Assembly (NCBI RefSeq): GCF_900182725.1
Contig: NZ_FXTO01000001.1
Location: forward strand, 248,001-312,000
Length of the DNA: 64,000 nucleotides
Direction of reading: 5' to 3'
Source: Thalassovita litoralis
GTDB taxonomy: Bacteria; Pseudomonadota; Alphaproteobacteria; Rhodobacterales; Rhodobacteraceae
Position numbers and translations under genes: made by a program. Of this stretch, positions 52,307-62,037 are shown piece after piece (the first letter of the stretch is position 1; each line of letters starts with the position of its first letter). A model generated the notes under the pieces. That model saw only the letters and a list, made by a program, of their open reading frames with translations, had not been told where the DNA came from and ran no database searches.

Positions 52307-53484
52307 GGGGTGGTGAGGAAGCGAGACGCGCTTTCGCCAGCCCATTTGCCGGTGGCAAGACAGGCCGTCAGAAGATAGCCGCCTGTGGGCGCTTCCCAAT
52401 CCAGCATTTCCCCCGCAGCAAAAACGCCGGGGTGGGTTTTCAGCATTAACCCGTCATCCAAAGCCGCAAAGCGCAGCCCCCCGGCGGTCGAGATCGCCTC
52501 GTCCAGTGGATAGGGGCTTGTCAGCGGCAGCGGCAACGCCTTCAGCAGCGGGGCGGGATCATCGGGCAGCGGGCGGGCGCATTCCATCACCAGTGCTTGT
52601 TTCACCGGATCGCGCAGCACTTTGCGCAGGCGATTGGACAGCGATTGTTTGCGCGGGGCATTGGCCAGACGGCTGCGAATCTGATCCGTGGTCAGGTCCG
52701 GCATCAAGTCCACTGTCAGCATAGCCCCATCACGCAGGGCACGGGACACGGCATAGATACCTCCCCCTTCGACGCCGCGATGGGACAGCACGAACTCAGC
52801 GCGAATCTGGTCAGGCCCGGCGGACAGGATCACGTTTTTCACCGGCTGTCCGAAATGCGGCTGCATATGTGCCGACCACGCAACATGAAACCCCATATTG
52901 GCGGGCTGAAACGGGGCAATCTGATCCGGTGCCATGTAACAGGCCCAGTCCCCATCTGACCCCAGTCTGGCCCAGCTTGCACCGCCACACGCCAACACCA
53001 CGACATCAGCGGCAGGCATCATTTCACCTTGGGGCGTGGCAAATCGGGGGGACTGCAAGCCCCCGGTCCAACGCCAGCGGGTGCGCATTTCCACCCCTTG
53101 CGCGACCAAACGCGCCAACCACGCCCGCAACAACGGAGAGGCCTTCATCGCCACCGGAAACACTCGCCCGGACGATCCCGTGAACATCTGCTGCCCCAGC
53201 GCCTCGGCCCAACCCTGCACCTGTTGGGGGCCGAATTGTTCCAACATCGGGCGCAGCATGGGCGCGGCCTCGGCATAGGCGAACAGGAAAACGTCGAACG
53301 GTTCGTCCTTGGTCAGGTTCAGGCCGGATTTACCCGCCATCAGGAATTTCCGCGCGACCGATGGTTTCGCATCAGCCAGAAGCACGGCATGACCGGCAGC
53401 CGATAACACATCTGCCGCCATCAACCCCGCCGGGCCTGCGCCGATCACCACGGCCCTTGCTTTTGCGCGTTCAGCGGCCATCAT
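52294..53484 (-). CDS. HI0933/TIGR03862-type flavoprotein
   Basis: A 396-aa FAD-dependent oxidoreductase-like protein: ADP-binding motif VVIGAGPAGLMAADVLSAAGH near residues 12-32, GKSGLNLTKDEP near 54, and the C-terminal FAAGEMLDWEAPTGGYLLTACLATGKWAG that completes the FAD site. It belongs to the BaiN/HI0933 group, whose physiological reactions are mostly unknown. It starts only 8 bases from the divergent HNH gene, so both promoters lie inside the neighbouring coding regions. Confidence 0.88.
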   Translation of the reverse strand: MMAAERAKARAVVIGAGPAGLMAADVLSAAGHAVLLADAKPSVARKFLMAGKSGLNLTKDEPFDVFLFAYAEAAPMLRPMLEQFGPQQVQGWAEALGQQMFTGSSGRVFPVAMKASPLLRAWLARLVAQGVEMRTRWRWTGGLQSPRFATPQGEMMPAADVVVLACGGASWARLGSDGDWACYMAPDQIAPFQPANMGFHVAWSAHMQPHFGQPVKNVILSAGPDQIRAEFVLSHRGVEGGGIYAVSRALRDGAMLTVDLMPDLTTDQIRSRLANAPRKQSLSNRLRKVLRDPVKQALVMECARPLPDDPAPLLKALPLPLTSPYPLDEAISTAGGLRFAALDDGLMLKTHPGVFAAGEMLDWEAPTGGYLLTACLATGKWAGESASRFLTTPASF

Positions 53485-53492
53485 GCCCCCTT

Positions 53493-53786
53493 ATGTCCGA
53501 TCCGATCTGCCCCCTGTGCCTGCGCCCGATCCCGCCAGACGCAAAACAAAGCCTGCACCACCTTGTCCCAAAACTCAAAGGCGGCAAGGGTGGCCCGGCG
53601 GTTCTGTTACACCAAATCTGCCATAACGAAATCCACGCCACCCTGACCGAGGCCGAACTGGCCCGCAGCTATCACACGATAGACGCCCTGCGCCACCACC
53701 CCCGGCTGGCGAAATTTATTGGCTGGATTGCGAAACGTCCGCCGGGGTTTCAATCCAAAACCCCCGGCCCCCGGCGCAAACGCTGA
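53493..53786 (+). CDS. Small HNH nuclease-like protein
   Basis: A 97-aa protein with two zinc-type cysteines (ICPLCLRPIP) followed by LHHLVPKLKGGKGGPAVLLHQICHNEIHATLTEAEL, the beta-beta-alpha metal motif of HNH endonucleases (catalytic His-His, final His in HNEIH). Stand-alone small HNH proteins of this type are common in alphaproteobacteria and of unknown role. Basic C-terminus (GPRRKR). Preceded by only 8 bases of intergenic DNA. Confidence 0.82.
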   Translation: MSDPICPLCLRPIPPDAKQSLHHLVPKLKGGKGGPAVLLHQICHNEIHATLTEAELARSYHTIDALRHHPRLAKFIGWIAKRPPGFQSKTPGPRRKR

Positions 53787-53790
53787 TCGG

Positions 53791-53850
53791 TTCTTTCTTG
53801 GCAAAATATCCTGGGGGAGTCGCCAAAGGCGACGGGGGCAACGCCCCCAC
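53791..53850 (-). repeat. 3'-end repeat family, copy 7 (downstream of the crotonase gene)
   Basis: On the minus strand: hairpins GGGGGCGTTGCCCCC and GTCGCCTTTGGCGAC, then CCCCCAGGATATTTTGCC and AAGAAAGAA. It lies about 75 bases after the stop at 53926, in the standard orientation. Confidence 0.83.
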
Positions 53851-53925
53851 CACCCCGAGGCCGTCAAGCCAAGACAGCCTGTATGCGCGACAGCGCACAC
53901 ATTCGGATCAAACCACCCTTGCCGA

Positions 53926-54531
53926 TCAGCGGCACATGTCCTTGATCCCCGCAGCGATTTCGGATTTCGCAGCCAAGGTATCAGCCGCGATTTCCCGTGC
54001 CGCGGCCACCACATCGCCCTCGATCACGCGATCCACCAGACCGAAGGACAGCGCTTCCTCGACCGGGATTTTCTGACCGCCCATCAGGATCAGTTTGGTC
54101 CGTGACGGGCCAATCAACGCGGCCATGCGAACCGGGTCAGACGGTTGCGGCAGATAGCCCAGCTTCATCACCGGATAAAAGAATTTCGCCCCCGGAACCG
54201 CCAGACGGATATCGCAAGCCAGCACCATGCCGTTCGATCCCCCCGCAAGCGTGCCATTCAGCGCCGCGATGGTCAGCCCCGGCAGTGCCGCAACAGCGCT
54301 GGACAGACGTTCCCACAGCGGCGATACGGCCAGCCCGGCGCGCGCTTCGTCCAGATCGGCACCGGCGCTGAACACCCGGCCCGTGCCGGTCAGGATCACC
54401 GCCCGCGCCTCGGTCGCGCTTTCAAAAATCTCGCACAGGCGCTCCAGCATCCCCGAGGTCAGCGAATTCGCCTTGTCCGGGCGGTTGATGGTGACGATCC
54501 ACAGGCCGCCATCTTTTTCCAGATCAATCAT
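53926..54531 (-). CDS. Enoyl-CoA hydratase/isomerase family protein (short)
   Basis: A 201-aa crotonase-fold protein, about 55 residues shorter than usual. The oxyanion-hole segments GRVFSAGADLDEAR (near 50-62) and NGTLAGGSNGMVLACDIRLA (near 88-107) are present, but the C-terminal trimerisation helices are reduced. It may act as a hydratase, isomerase or thioesterase; the catalytic acids are not diagnostic. It overlaps the SDR gene by 4 bases, so both probably serve one acyl-CoA or fatty-acid-derived pathway. Confidence 0.83.
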   Translation of the reverse strand: MIDLEKDGGLWIVTINRPDKANSLTSGMLERLCEIFESATEARAVILTGTGRVFSAGADLDEARAGLAVSPLWERLSSAVAALPGLTIAALNGTLAGGSNGMVLACDIRLAVPGAKFFYPVMKLGYLPQPSDPVRMAALIGPSRTKLILMGGQKIPVEEALSFGLVDRVIEGDVVAAAREIAADTLAAKSEIAAGIKDMCR

Positions 54532-55280
54532 ACCAACCCCACCTGTTTACGAACCTCTTCGTCGCGCAGCGATACCTCTTGCCCGCGCAGGGTGTCCCCG
54601 GCGGGGCCGCACATCCACATCAGGCAGCGGGCGGGCCAGTCGGCGGGAATGTGATCTTCCCAGTTCAGGGTCGATACCGGATTGATGCCGCTGGCCTTGA
54701 TTTCGCGCTGCATCTGGGTGGCGACAGTCCCCGGCGACAGCCCCATGATCCGCAGCCCCGCGCCGCGCAGTTCCAGATCCGCGCAGCGGGTCAGCATCGA
54801 CGCCCCCGCCTTGCCGCTGCAATAGTGGCTCCAGCCTTCCAGCGGGTTATGCGCGGCACCGGAACTGATGGTGATAATCGTGCCGCCGCCTGCGGCTTTC
54901 ATCACCGGGGCCGCTGCACGAATGCCGTAAAACGGGCCTTTCAGGTTGATGTCCATCGCTGCACCCCAACCGGCGGGATCGGCGCTGATCAGCGGGGAAA
55001 TCGGTTCGATCACACCGGCGTTGTTGATCAGAATATCCAGCCCGCCGAAGCTTTGGACACAGGCCTGAACCGCGCGCTCCACATCGCCCCATTTGCTGAC
55101 GTCGCCGGTGATCGTCATCGCATTGGCCCCGATTTCCGCCGCGATATTGCGAATGCGATCCCCCGAGCGCGCCATCAGCGCCACATTTGCCCCGGCCTTA
55201 GCGAACAACCGCGCCGCAGATTCCCCAATCCCCCGGCTGGCGCCGGTGATCAGAACCGTTTTTCCCTGAAACTCTGTCAT
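54528..55280 (-). CDS. Short-chain dehydrogenase/reductase
   Basis: A 250-aa classical SDR: TGASRGIG at 12-19 for cofactor binding, NNAG at 86-89, catalytic Ser140, Tyr153 and Lys157 (SHYCSGKAG). An Arg after the second strand (MARSGDR) suggests NADPH preference. The substrate is unknown. First gene of a two-gene unit with the short crotonase, divergent from the DUF2125 gene. Confidence 0.9.
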   Translation of the reverse strand: MTEFQGKTVLITGASRGIGESAARLFAKAGANVALMARSGDRIRNIAAEIGANAMTITGDVSKWGDVERAVQACVQSFGGLDILINNAGVIEPISPLISADPAGWGAAMDINLKGPFYGIRAAAPVMKAAGGGTIITISSGAAHNPLEGWSHYCSGKAGASMLTRCADLELRGAGLRIMGLSPGTVATQMQREIKASGINPVSTLNWEDHIPADWPARCLMWMCGPAGDTLRGQEVSLRDEEVRKQVGLV

Positions 55281-55400
55281 GTTACCTCCGCTTCCTGCGT
55301 CTGTGGTAAACTGCCGGTGCGGCGTGGTCCAGCGGCTTGACCCTTGACCACGGCAGGTAATGGTCAGAAGCTACGGGAAATTTCCAAGGAAGGGTTCATT

Positions 55401-56921
55401 ATGAAACATTGGACTGCATTGAAAACATCCGCCGCGCTGGCGATTTGTATGACGGGATCGGCGGGTTTTGCCGATGTGACGGCCAGCGATGTCTGGACCA
55501 ACTGGCGGGACCAGATGGTGCAATTCGGCTATCAGATCAGCGCGGACGAAGCTGCGTCGGGCGGGGTGCTGGCGCTGTCGAATATCAAGCTGCATATCGA
55601 CCTGCCCGAAAACGAAGGCACGGTAGACGTCACGCTGGACGGAATGGAATTCCGGGAAGCTGGCGATGGTACAGTGCAGATTATGATGCCTGCGACAATG
55701 CCGGTACGCATTCACGTTGCCCCCAAGGATGAAAAGGTGGTGGATGCCACCGTCAACTATGACACGCAGGGATTGCTGGCGGTGGCGTCTGGCAGCCCCG
55801 ACAACCTGACCTTTACCTATTCGGCGGACAGCGCGGCGCTGGTTCTGGCCGGGCTGGTGGTGGACGGCAAAGCCATTGATCTGGGCGGGCCGGTTCAGAT
55901 GACCATGACCAACATCAGCGGCAGCTCCACCGCGCAAAAAGGTGCGGTGATCAATGCCCAACAAAGCTTTGCCACCGGAACGCTGGATTACATTCTGGAC
56001 GTGAACGACCCCAAGGGAACGGGCGAACACATGTTCATGAAGGGCAGTCTGAAAGATCTGAAAGGTGGCGGTAGCTCTGCCATGCCAGAAGGGGCCGAGA
56101 TGGCCGATTTGCCCGCCGCGCTGAAGGCGGGAATGTCCTTTGATGGCAATTTCACCTATGCGGGCGGTGCCAACCAGATCGAATTCAAGGGCAAGGACGA
56201 ACAGTTCACCGCCAACACCAGTTCCACCGGCGGGGCGATCCGCGTTGCCATGTCAGCCGGTCAGTTGATCTATGACGTGATGGCTCAGGGCAGCAGCGTG
56301 AACCTGATGGGATCCGATATTCCGCTGCCAGTGTCGTTTGACATGGCACAGGCCGGGTTCAAGCTGATGATGCCGCTGATGTCCGGCGATGATTTGCAGG
56401 ATTTCCAGGTCTCCGTGACGCTGGGCGATTTCACGATGGCCGATATGCTGTGGGGCATTTTTGACCCGACCGGGCAATTGCCGCGCGATCCGGCCACCGT
56501 GGCCTTTGACGTGACGGGGCAGGTGAAGCTGACCAAGGATCTGCTGGACGAAAAACAAATGGCCGAAATAGGCGCAGCGGCACCGGGGGAAATCCACGCC
56601 GCCAGCATCAACGGGCTGACCGTCCGGGCAGCGGGTGCGGAACTGACCGGCGCGGGTGCGTTCACCTTTGACAACACCGACCTGACCAGTTTTGACGGAA
56701 TGCCCCGCCCCCAAGGGGCACTGAACCTGAAACTGGTGGGCGGCAACGGTCTGCTGGATAAACTGGTGGCAATGGGCTTCGTCCCCGAAGATCAGGCAAT
56801 GGGCGCCCGGATGATGATGGGTCTGTTCGCCATTCCGGGCGAGGGCGAAGACACGCTGAACTCGACCATCGAAGTGAACGAACAGGGGCATGTGCTGGCC
56901 AACGGGCAGCGCCTGAAATAA
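55401..56921 (+). CDS. DUF2125 family exported protein
   Basis: A 506-aa protein with a signal peptide (MKHWTALKTSAALAICMTGSAGFAD) and a long beta-rich body (repeated strands such as GTVDVTLDGMEFREAGDG and GQVKLTKDLLDEKQ), which matches the DUF2125 family of periplasmic proteins of unknown function in alphaproteobacteria. The start at 55401 has AAGGAAGGG upstream. A strong terminator follows, so it is monocistronic. Confidence 0.8.
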   Translation: MKHWTALKTSAALAICMTGSAGFADVTASDVWTNWRDQMVQFGYQISADEAASGGVLALSNIKLHIDLPENEGTVDVTLDGMEFREAGDGTVQIMMPATMPVRIHVAPKDEKVVDATVNYDTQGLLAVASGSPDNLTFTYSADSAALVLAGLVVDGKAIDLGGPVQMTMTNISGSSTAQKGAVINAQQSFATGTLDYILDVNDPKGTGEHMFMKGSLKDLKGGGSSAMPEGAEMADLPAALKAGMSFDGNFTYAGGANQIEFKGKDEQFTANTSSTGGAIRVAMSAGQLIYDVMAQGSSVNLMGSDIPLPVSFDMAQAGFKLMMPLMSGDDLQDFQVSVTLGDFTMADMLWGIFDPTGQLPRDPATVAFDVTGQVKLTKDLLDEKQMAEIGAAAPGEIHAASINGLTVRAAGAELTGAGAFTFDNTDLTSFDGMPRPQGALNLKLVGGNGLLDKLVAMGFVPEDQAMGARMMMGLFAIPGEGEDTLNSTIEVNEQGHVLANGQRLK

Positions 56922-56937
56922 GCGCTTCAAATGCACA

Positions 56938-56970
56938 GGGCCGCAGGCAGGACAGCTTGCGGCCCTTTTT
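56938..56970 (+). terminator. Terminator after the DUF2125 gene
   Basis: Stem GGGCCGCA (56938-56945) with TGCGGCCC (56958-56965) followed by TTTTT, 16 bases after the stop. Confidence 0.87.
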
Positions 56971-57062
56971 GCGCCATTCCGGGCCTTGCGCTTGCGCCGG
57001 GGCTGTGGCGCGATTACCTGAAAGAAACCCTTTCGGGACAGATGAATAATGAACGGCACCGC

Positions 57063-58409
57063 ATGACACATTCCCTTGACGCCCTGACCCACGCCCTGAT
57101 TGATGCCGCCCGCAAGGCTGGCGCGGATGCCGCCGACGCCATTGCCGTGACGGGAACATCGGTTTCCATCGACGTGCGTAACGGGGCGCTGGAACAGGCG
57201 GAACGGTCCGAAGGCACGGATATTGGCCTGCGGGTATTTGTGGGGCAGCGGCAGGCGAATGTATCGGCCTCGGACACCCGCGCGGATACGTTGCGCGAAA
57301 TGGCAGAACGCGCGGTGGCGATGGCCCGCGAAGCCCCCGAAGACCCGCATATCGGGCTGGCCGACCCGGCGCAGTACGCGAAAGATTGGGACATTGACGC
57401 GCTGCAACTGGCCGACCCTACGGCAGAACCCGACCCTGCCGCGCTGCAACAAGATGCCCAACAGGCCGAGGCAGCCGCCCTGGCCGTGACGGGTGTGACC
57501 AACGTCAGCGCCGCCAGCGCGGCCTATGGGCAGCGGGCGATCCATATCGCCACGTCGAACGGGTTTTCCGGCGGCTATGCCCGCACCGACCGCGCCGTAA
57601 GCTGCGTTGCCATTGCCGGGGAAGGCACCGGGATGGAACGTGATTACGATGGCGATACGCGGATTTTCCAATCCGATCTGCGCAGCCCGCAGGATGTAGG
57701 CCAAAGCGCCGGGGAACGGGCCGTGGCACGGCTGGGCGCCCGCAAACCGAAAACCGGCAGCTATCCGGTGCTGTTCGATGAACGGATTTCGTCGTCTTTG
57801 ATCGGGCATTTACTGGCAGCAATCAACGGCAGCGCGATAGCGCGCGGATCGTCGTGGTTGCTGGACGGGCTGGGGCAGCAGGTCTTGCCCGACACGCTGT
57901 CGCTGATCGAAGACCCGCATCGGGTGCGGGTATCCGCGTCCCGTCCGTTCGATGCCGAAGGGCTGCCAACGCAGCGCCGGGCGATTGTGGACCGGGGCGT
58001 GCTGACCGGCTGGACGCTGGATTTGGCAACCGGGCGCAAGCTGGGGATGCCATCGACCGGAAACGCAGCGCGGGGGACATCGGCCCCGCCGTCGCCTACG
58101 GTCTGGAACGTAGCACTGACGCAGGGCGCGGCCACACGGGCCGATCTGTTGCGCGACATGGGAACCGGGCTGTTGGTCACATCAATGATCGGGGCCACCA
58201 TCAACCCCAACACCGGCGATTATTCGCGGGGGGCCGCGGGATTCTGGGTGGAGGATGGCGAAATCCAGTATCCCGTGAATGAATGCACCATCGCGGGAAA
58301 TCTGCGCGATATGTTGCGCCGGATCATCCCCGCCAACGATGCCCGCACACATTTGTCGCGGGTCGTGCCTTCGCTGCTGATCGAAGGGATGACACTTGCC
58401 GGTAACTGA
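57063..58409 (+). CDS. PmbA/TldD-family metallopeptidase
   Basis: A 448-aa protein of the TldD/PmbA family (zinc peptidase complex that processes modified peptides such as microcin precursors and degrades unfolded peptides). It has the PmbA look: EQAERSEGTDIGLRVFVGQRQANVSASD in the N-terminal half and the C-terminal DMGTGLLVTSMIGATINPNTGDYSRGAAGFWVEDGEIQYPVNECTIAGNL. The zinc-binding HExxxH motif belongs to the TldD partner, which is not in this window. The start may be 57063 or the Met seven codons earlier. It overlaps the next gene by 14 bases. Confidence 0.9.
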   Translation: MTHSLDALTHALIDAARKAGADAADAIAVTGTSVSIDVRNGALEQAERSEGTDIGLRVFVGQRQANVSASDTRADTLREMAERAVAMAREAPEDPHIGLADPAQYAKDWDIDALQLADPTAEPDPAALQQDAQQAEAAALAVTGVTNVSAASAAYGQRAIHIATSNGFSGGYARTDRAVSCVAIAGEGTGMERDYDGDTRIFQSDLRSPQDVGQSAGERAVARLGARKPKTGSYPVLFDERISSSLIGHLLAAINGSAIARGSSWLLDGLGQQVLPDTLSLIEDPHRVRVSASRPFDAEGLPTQRRAIVDRGVLTGWTLDLATGRKLGMPSTGNAARGTSAPPSPTVWNVALTQGAATRADLLRDMGTGLLVTSMIGATINPNTGDYSRGAAGFWVEDGEIQYPVNECTIAGNLRDMLRRIIPANDARTHLSRVVPSLLIEGMTLAGN

Positions 58410-59184
58410 TCTGACGCTGTTGACCGAAGCCGCCCGCGAAGCGGGCCGGGTGGCCACGCGCTATTCCGGCAAAACCGCAAAGATGTGGCACAAACCGGGC
58501 GACCAAGGCCCGGTGACAGAGGCCGATCTGGCAGTGAACACCATGCTGCATCAGGTGCTGGGGCAGGCCCGGCCCGCCTATGGCTGGCTGTCCGAAGAAA
58601 CCGAGGATGACCCCGCCCGCCTGCGCCGGGAACGGGTGTTTATCGTGGATCCGATCGACGGCACCCGCAGCTTTATCGAAGGCGCGGATACATGGGCGCA
58701 TTCGCTGGCGATTGCGGAAAACGGCGTGGTCACGGCAGCGGCGATATATCTGCCGCTAAAGGACAAGCTGTATACAGCAGCAGCAGGCGCGGGCGCGTTC
58801 CTGAACGGCGCACGGATCGGGGCATCAGGGCGCACCGATCTGACAGGCGCGACAGTCATCGCTGCCAAGCCGAATTTCGACCCGTCAAATTGGCGGGGCG
58901 GTCGGGTGCCGGATGTGAAGCGGACATTCCGGCCATCTTTGGCCTATCGGCTGTCACTGGTTGCCGAAGGGCGCTATGACGCGATGATGACCCTGCGCGA
59001 CAGTTGGGAATGGGACATCGCAGCAGGCGATCTGATCCTGCGCGAAGCGGGCGCAACCACCAGCGACAAACGCGGCCATCCGCTGCGATTCAACAATGCC
59101 CACCCACAAGTCAAAGGCGTGGTCGCAGCGGCCCCCGCGCTGCACGCAGACCTGACCGCGCGCTTAGCACAATGGCCTGATTGA
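58396..59184 (+). CDS. Inositol monophosphatase family protein (CysQ-like bisphosphate nucleotidase)
   Basis: A 262-aa Mg2+-dependent phosphatase with GPVTEADLAVN, LSEETEDD, VDPIDGTRSFIEG (near 80) and SWEWDIAAGDLILREAGA, the metal and substrate motifs of the IMPase superfamily. The CysQ-type 3'(2'),5'-bisphosphate nucleotidase is the most likely activity, but inositol-phosphate or other sugar-phosphate substrates are possible. The start codon is TTG at 58396, supported by AAGGGA 7 bases upstream. Coupled to the PmbA-family gene by a 14-base overlap. Confidence 0.87.
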   Translation: MPVTDLTLLTEAAREAGRVATRYSGKTAKMWHKPGDQGPVTEADLAVNTMLHQVLGQARPAYGWLSEETEDDPARLRRERVFIVDPIDGTRSFIEGADTWAHSLAIAENGVVTAAAIYLPLKDKLYTAAAGAGAFLNGARIGASGRTDLTGATVIAAKPNFDPSNWRGGRVPDVKRTFRPSLAYRLSLVAEGRYDAMMTLRDSWEWDIAAGDLILREAGATTSDKRGHPLRFNNAHPQVKGVVAAAPALHADLTARLAQWPD

Positions 59185-59253
59185 CACCCACCCCCTTCCA
59201 TCCAACCGAAAGCCCCGTTACCCTGCCCTCCGGACGCGAGGGAGGATGCGCAT

Positions 59254-59643
59254 ATGGCCTTGGGCTACAAAGATTTGTTGGCGAATGCCGACGCCGAAGT
59301 AAAATCATACGAAACCGCCGATGCACCGGCGTTGCAGGATAATCCAAATGTCGTTCTGGTCGATATCCGCGACCCGCGAGAGCTGGAACGCGATGGGATG
59401 ATCCCCGGCGCACGGCACGCCCCACGCGGGATGCTGGAATTCTGGATCGACCCGGACAGCCCCTATCACAAACCCTATTTCGCCGAGGATAAAGAATTTG
59501 TGTTCTACTGTGCCTCGGGGTGGCGGTCTTTGCTGGCGGCACAGGTCGCACAGGTGATGGGCTTGCGCAGCGCCAGCCTGCGGGGTGGGTTTGGCGATTA
59601 CCGGCGGGCCGGTCATCCGGTCATGCAGCGCGAACAGAAATAA
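59254..59643 (+). CDS. Rhodanese-like sulfurtransferase
   Basis: A 129-aa single-domain rhodanese: VLVDIRDPRELERDGMIPGARHAPRGMLEF, and the active-site loop FVFYCASGWRSLLAA with Cys86. It can carry a persulfide; the biological acceptor is unknown. Starts about 70 bases after the phosphatase gene with a GGGAGG ribosome-like site nearby. Confidence 0.9.
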   Translation: MALGYKDLLANADAEVKSYETADAPALQDNPNVVLVDIRDPRELERDGMIPGARHAPRGMLEFWIDPDSPYHKPYFAEDKEFVFYCASGWRSLLAAQVAQVMGLRSASLRGGFGDYRRAGHPVMQREQK

Positions 59644-59805
59644 ACGCGCCAACACCGGACATGCCAAAATGCAGGGCGGTTCGCCGCCTTGCAGCGTCAC
59701 CCAGTCGGGCGTAAACTTGGCCCTTGTTGTGACAGGAGCGCCCGCGTGACCCAATTCCCCACGGCCCAGTGCCAGCCAAAAGCAAAACAGGGCTAACCCG
59801 CAGAT

Positions 59806-61023
59806 ATGGCGCGATCACTTGGCTTGGCCGCCTATCTGGCACTGGCGCGACGCGCCCCACGCAGCCCGGTGCAGTTCCCCTGCGACCGACCACAGGGACA
59901 TGTGATCTGGGGTCATGCCTCGACCCTGTCCAAGGCGGCGGCGCTGTTGCAACTGGCCCAAAGATTGCAGGCGCAGGGCGTGGAATTTACCTTATTGCTG
60001 ACCACCCCGCAGGATGTCCCCCGCCCTGATCATATGAAATCCCACGTGATCTGGCAGCACAACCCAGAGGAAGCGATCAGCGATATTCGCCGTTTTCTGT
60101 CTCATTGGCGGCCCGACTTGCTGCTGTGGACGGGCGGGCAACTGCAACCGGCGCTGATCCACGGTACATCCCGCGCTGGGGTGCCGATGTTTCTGGTGGA
60201 TGCCGAAGAAGATGGATTTGACGCAGGCCGCCTGCCGTGGCTGCCCGATGTCAACCGTCAGGTTTTGGCGCTGTTCGATCAGATCATGGCCAGCGATGCC
60301 GCCGCCGCGCAACGTATGCGCAAACTGGGGGTGGCCACATCGCGCATTGCCATCACAGGACGGCTGCAAGAGGCGGCAACCGCCCTGCCCTGCGACGAGG
60401 AAACCCGCGATGATCTGGCTGAAACGCTGGCGGGGCGCTCTTTGTGGCTGGCAGCGATGGTTCAACCCGAAGAACTGGATACCATCCTGCGGGCGCATCG
60501 GGCTTCGCTGCGGTATTCACACCGGCAATTGCTGATTATCGTGCCGGATGACGAAACCCGCGGCCCGAATTTTCAGGCCCGGCTGGAAGACGAAGGCTGG
60601 CGCATCGCGGTCTGGTCACATGGCGACACCCCCGAAGAAACCACACAGATTTTGCTAGCGGATACGCGGGGTGAAATGGGGCTGTGGTATCGACTGGCCC
60701 CGATCACATTTATGGGGTCATCCCTGACATCCGGGCATGGCGGGCGCGATCCGTGGGAACCGGCGGCGCTGGGATCAGCCATTTTGTATGGTCCGAATGT
60801 CAGCCGCTATTTGCCTGCCTATTCGCGGCTGGCCGGGGCCGGGGCCGCGCGGATCGTGCGGGATGCAGAAACGCTGTCTGGGGCGATTACCCGCTTGTCG
60901 GCCCCCGATCAGGCCGCCATCATGGCCCATGCCGCGTGGGAGGTATCCTCGGAAGGGGCAGAAGCCACCGACCGGCTGATGACGCTGGTGCAGGATATAT
61001 TGGACCTGAAGGACGCGATGTAA
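59806..61023 (+). CDS. Divergent Kdo transferase (WaaA)-like protein
   Basis: A 405-aa GT-B protein of the Kdo-transferase family, which adds Kdo to lipid A precursors at the inner membrane. The C-terminal donor-site motif is kept ([22 protein letters not shown], cf. GGHNPLEPA). The two N-terminal glutamates expected in WaaA are not: the HAVSVGE segment reads HASTLSK and the ESELWPN segment reads TGGQLQP. It ends on the lpxK start (TAATG). It may be an altered-specificity or non-catalytic paralogue; a standard waaA could lie elsewhere in the genome. Confidence 0.75.
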   Translation: MARSLGLAAYLALARRAPRSPVQFPCDRPQGHVIWGHASTLSKAAALLQLAQRLQAQGVEFTLLLTTPQDVPRPDHMKSHVIWQHNPEEAISDIRRFLSHWRPDLLLWTGGQLQPALIHGTSRAGVPMFLVDAEEDGFDAGRLPWLPDVNRQVLALFDQIMASDAAAAQRMRKLGVATSRIAITGRLQEAATALPCDEETRDDLAETLAGRSLWLAAMVQPEELDTILRAHRASLRYSHRQLLIIVPDDETRGPNFQARLEDEGWRIAVWSHGDTPEETTQILLADTRGEMGLWYRLAPITFMGSSLTSGHGGRDPWEPAALGSAILYGPNVSRYLPAYSRLAGAGAARIVRDAETLSGAITRLSAPDQAAIMAHAAWEVSSEGAEATDRLMTLVQDILDLKDAM

Positions 61024-62015
61024 TGCAACCGCCCCGTTTTTGGTACAGAACGCCGGACAGGCCCGGATGGGCGGCGCGGCTATTGGCCCCGCTGGGTGCG
61101 CTTTACGCGGCAGCAACGCGGCGGCGGCTGGCTGGCGGGGACGGCTATCGCGCCGGGGTGCCGGTGATTTGCGTGGGCAACCTGAACGCAGGCGGCACCG
61201 GGAAAACCCCCACCACGATTGATCTGGTCGCGCGGTTGCAGGGGATGGGCGCAGTGCCCTGCGTGGTCTCGCGCGGCTATGGCGGATCGCTAAACGGCCC
61301 GGTCGAGGTAGATCCCCGCAAGCACAGCGCCGCCGATGTTGGCGATGAACCGCTGTTGATGGCGGCGTTTGGCCCGGTGATCGTCGCCAAGGATCGCGCC
61401 GCAGGGGCGCGGCTGGCGGAACAGATGGGGGCCAGTGTGATCGTGATGGATGACGGGTTTCAAAATCCGTCTTTGGTCAAAGATCTGTCTGTCATCGTCG
61501 TGGATGCCGCCAAGGGGTTTGGCAACGGACGCTGTATGCCCGCCGGACCGCTGCGCGAACCCGTGCCGGTGGGGCTGCAACGGGCCAATCTGGTGCTGTC
61601 CATTGGTGATGCCGAAGCACAGGCAAGTTTCGCCGCCATCTGGGGCAAGGCGCTGAACCTGCCGCATCTGACCGGCCATCTGGCACCGCTGGAAACCGGG
61701 ATGGACTGGACCGACACCCCGTTTCTGGCCTTTGCCGGGATCGGCCACCCCGAGAAATTTTTTCGCACGCTGCGCGGGTTAGGGGCAAACGTAATCCGGG
61801 CCGAGGCACTGGACGATCACCAAGACCTGACGCCCGCGCTGCTGAACCGCTTGGAAACCGAGGCCAAACTGCGCGGGGCGCAATTGGTGACAACCGAAAA
61901 GGACGCGGTGCGCCTGCCTTCCAGCTTCCAGCAAAAGGTGATCACCCTGCCCGTGCGGTTGCAGGTGGATCAGGCAGACACCCTGAACGCACTGCTGCGG
62001 CCACTTGTGCAATAA
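61023..62015 (+). CDS. lpxK: Tetraacyldisaccharide 4'-kinase
   Basis: A 330-aa inner-membrane kinase that phosphorylates the lipid A disaccharide precursor. The Walker A motif [12 protein letters not shown] is at 52-63, the Walker B-like region [13 protein letters not shown] follows, and the N-terminal [21 protein letters not shown] is the usual start. I use the ATG at 61023, overlapping the previous stop, although the frame remains open upstream. It forms a lipid A/Kdo pair with the WaaA-like gene. Confidence 0.95.
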   Translation: MQPPRFWYRTPDRPGWAARLLAPLGALYAAATRRRLAGGDGYRAGVPVICVGNLNAGGTGKTPTTIDLVARLQGMGAVPCVVSRGYGGSLNGPVEVDPRKHSAADVGDEPLLMAAFGPVIVAKDRAAGARLAEQMGASVIVMDDGFQNPSLVKDLSVIVVDAAKGFGNGRCMPAGPLREPVPVGLQRANLVLSIGDAEAQASFAAIWGKALNLPHLTGHLAPLETGMDWTDTPFLAFAGIGHPEKFFRTLRGLGANVIRAEALDDHQDLTPALLNRLETEAKLRGAQLVTTEKDAVRLPSSFQQKVITLPVRLQVDQADTLNALLRPLVQ

Positions 62016-62037
62016 CGTGAACCGTTCGGACGGATGC

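Noticed and set aside
56253-57809. 518-codon minus-strand open frame across the DUF2125 and PmbA-family genes
   Set aside because: It crosses a strong plus-strand terminator and two genuine genes; no ribosome site or domain.
60684-61022. Upstream extension of lpxK by 113 codons
   Set aside because: It overlaps the end of the WaaA-like gene in another frame; the conserved LpxK N-terminus begins at the ATG at 61023, which overlaps the previous stop.
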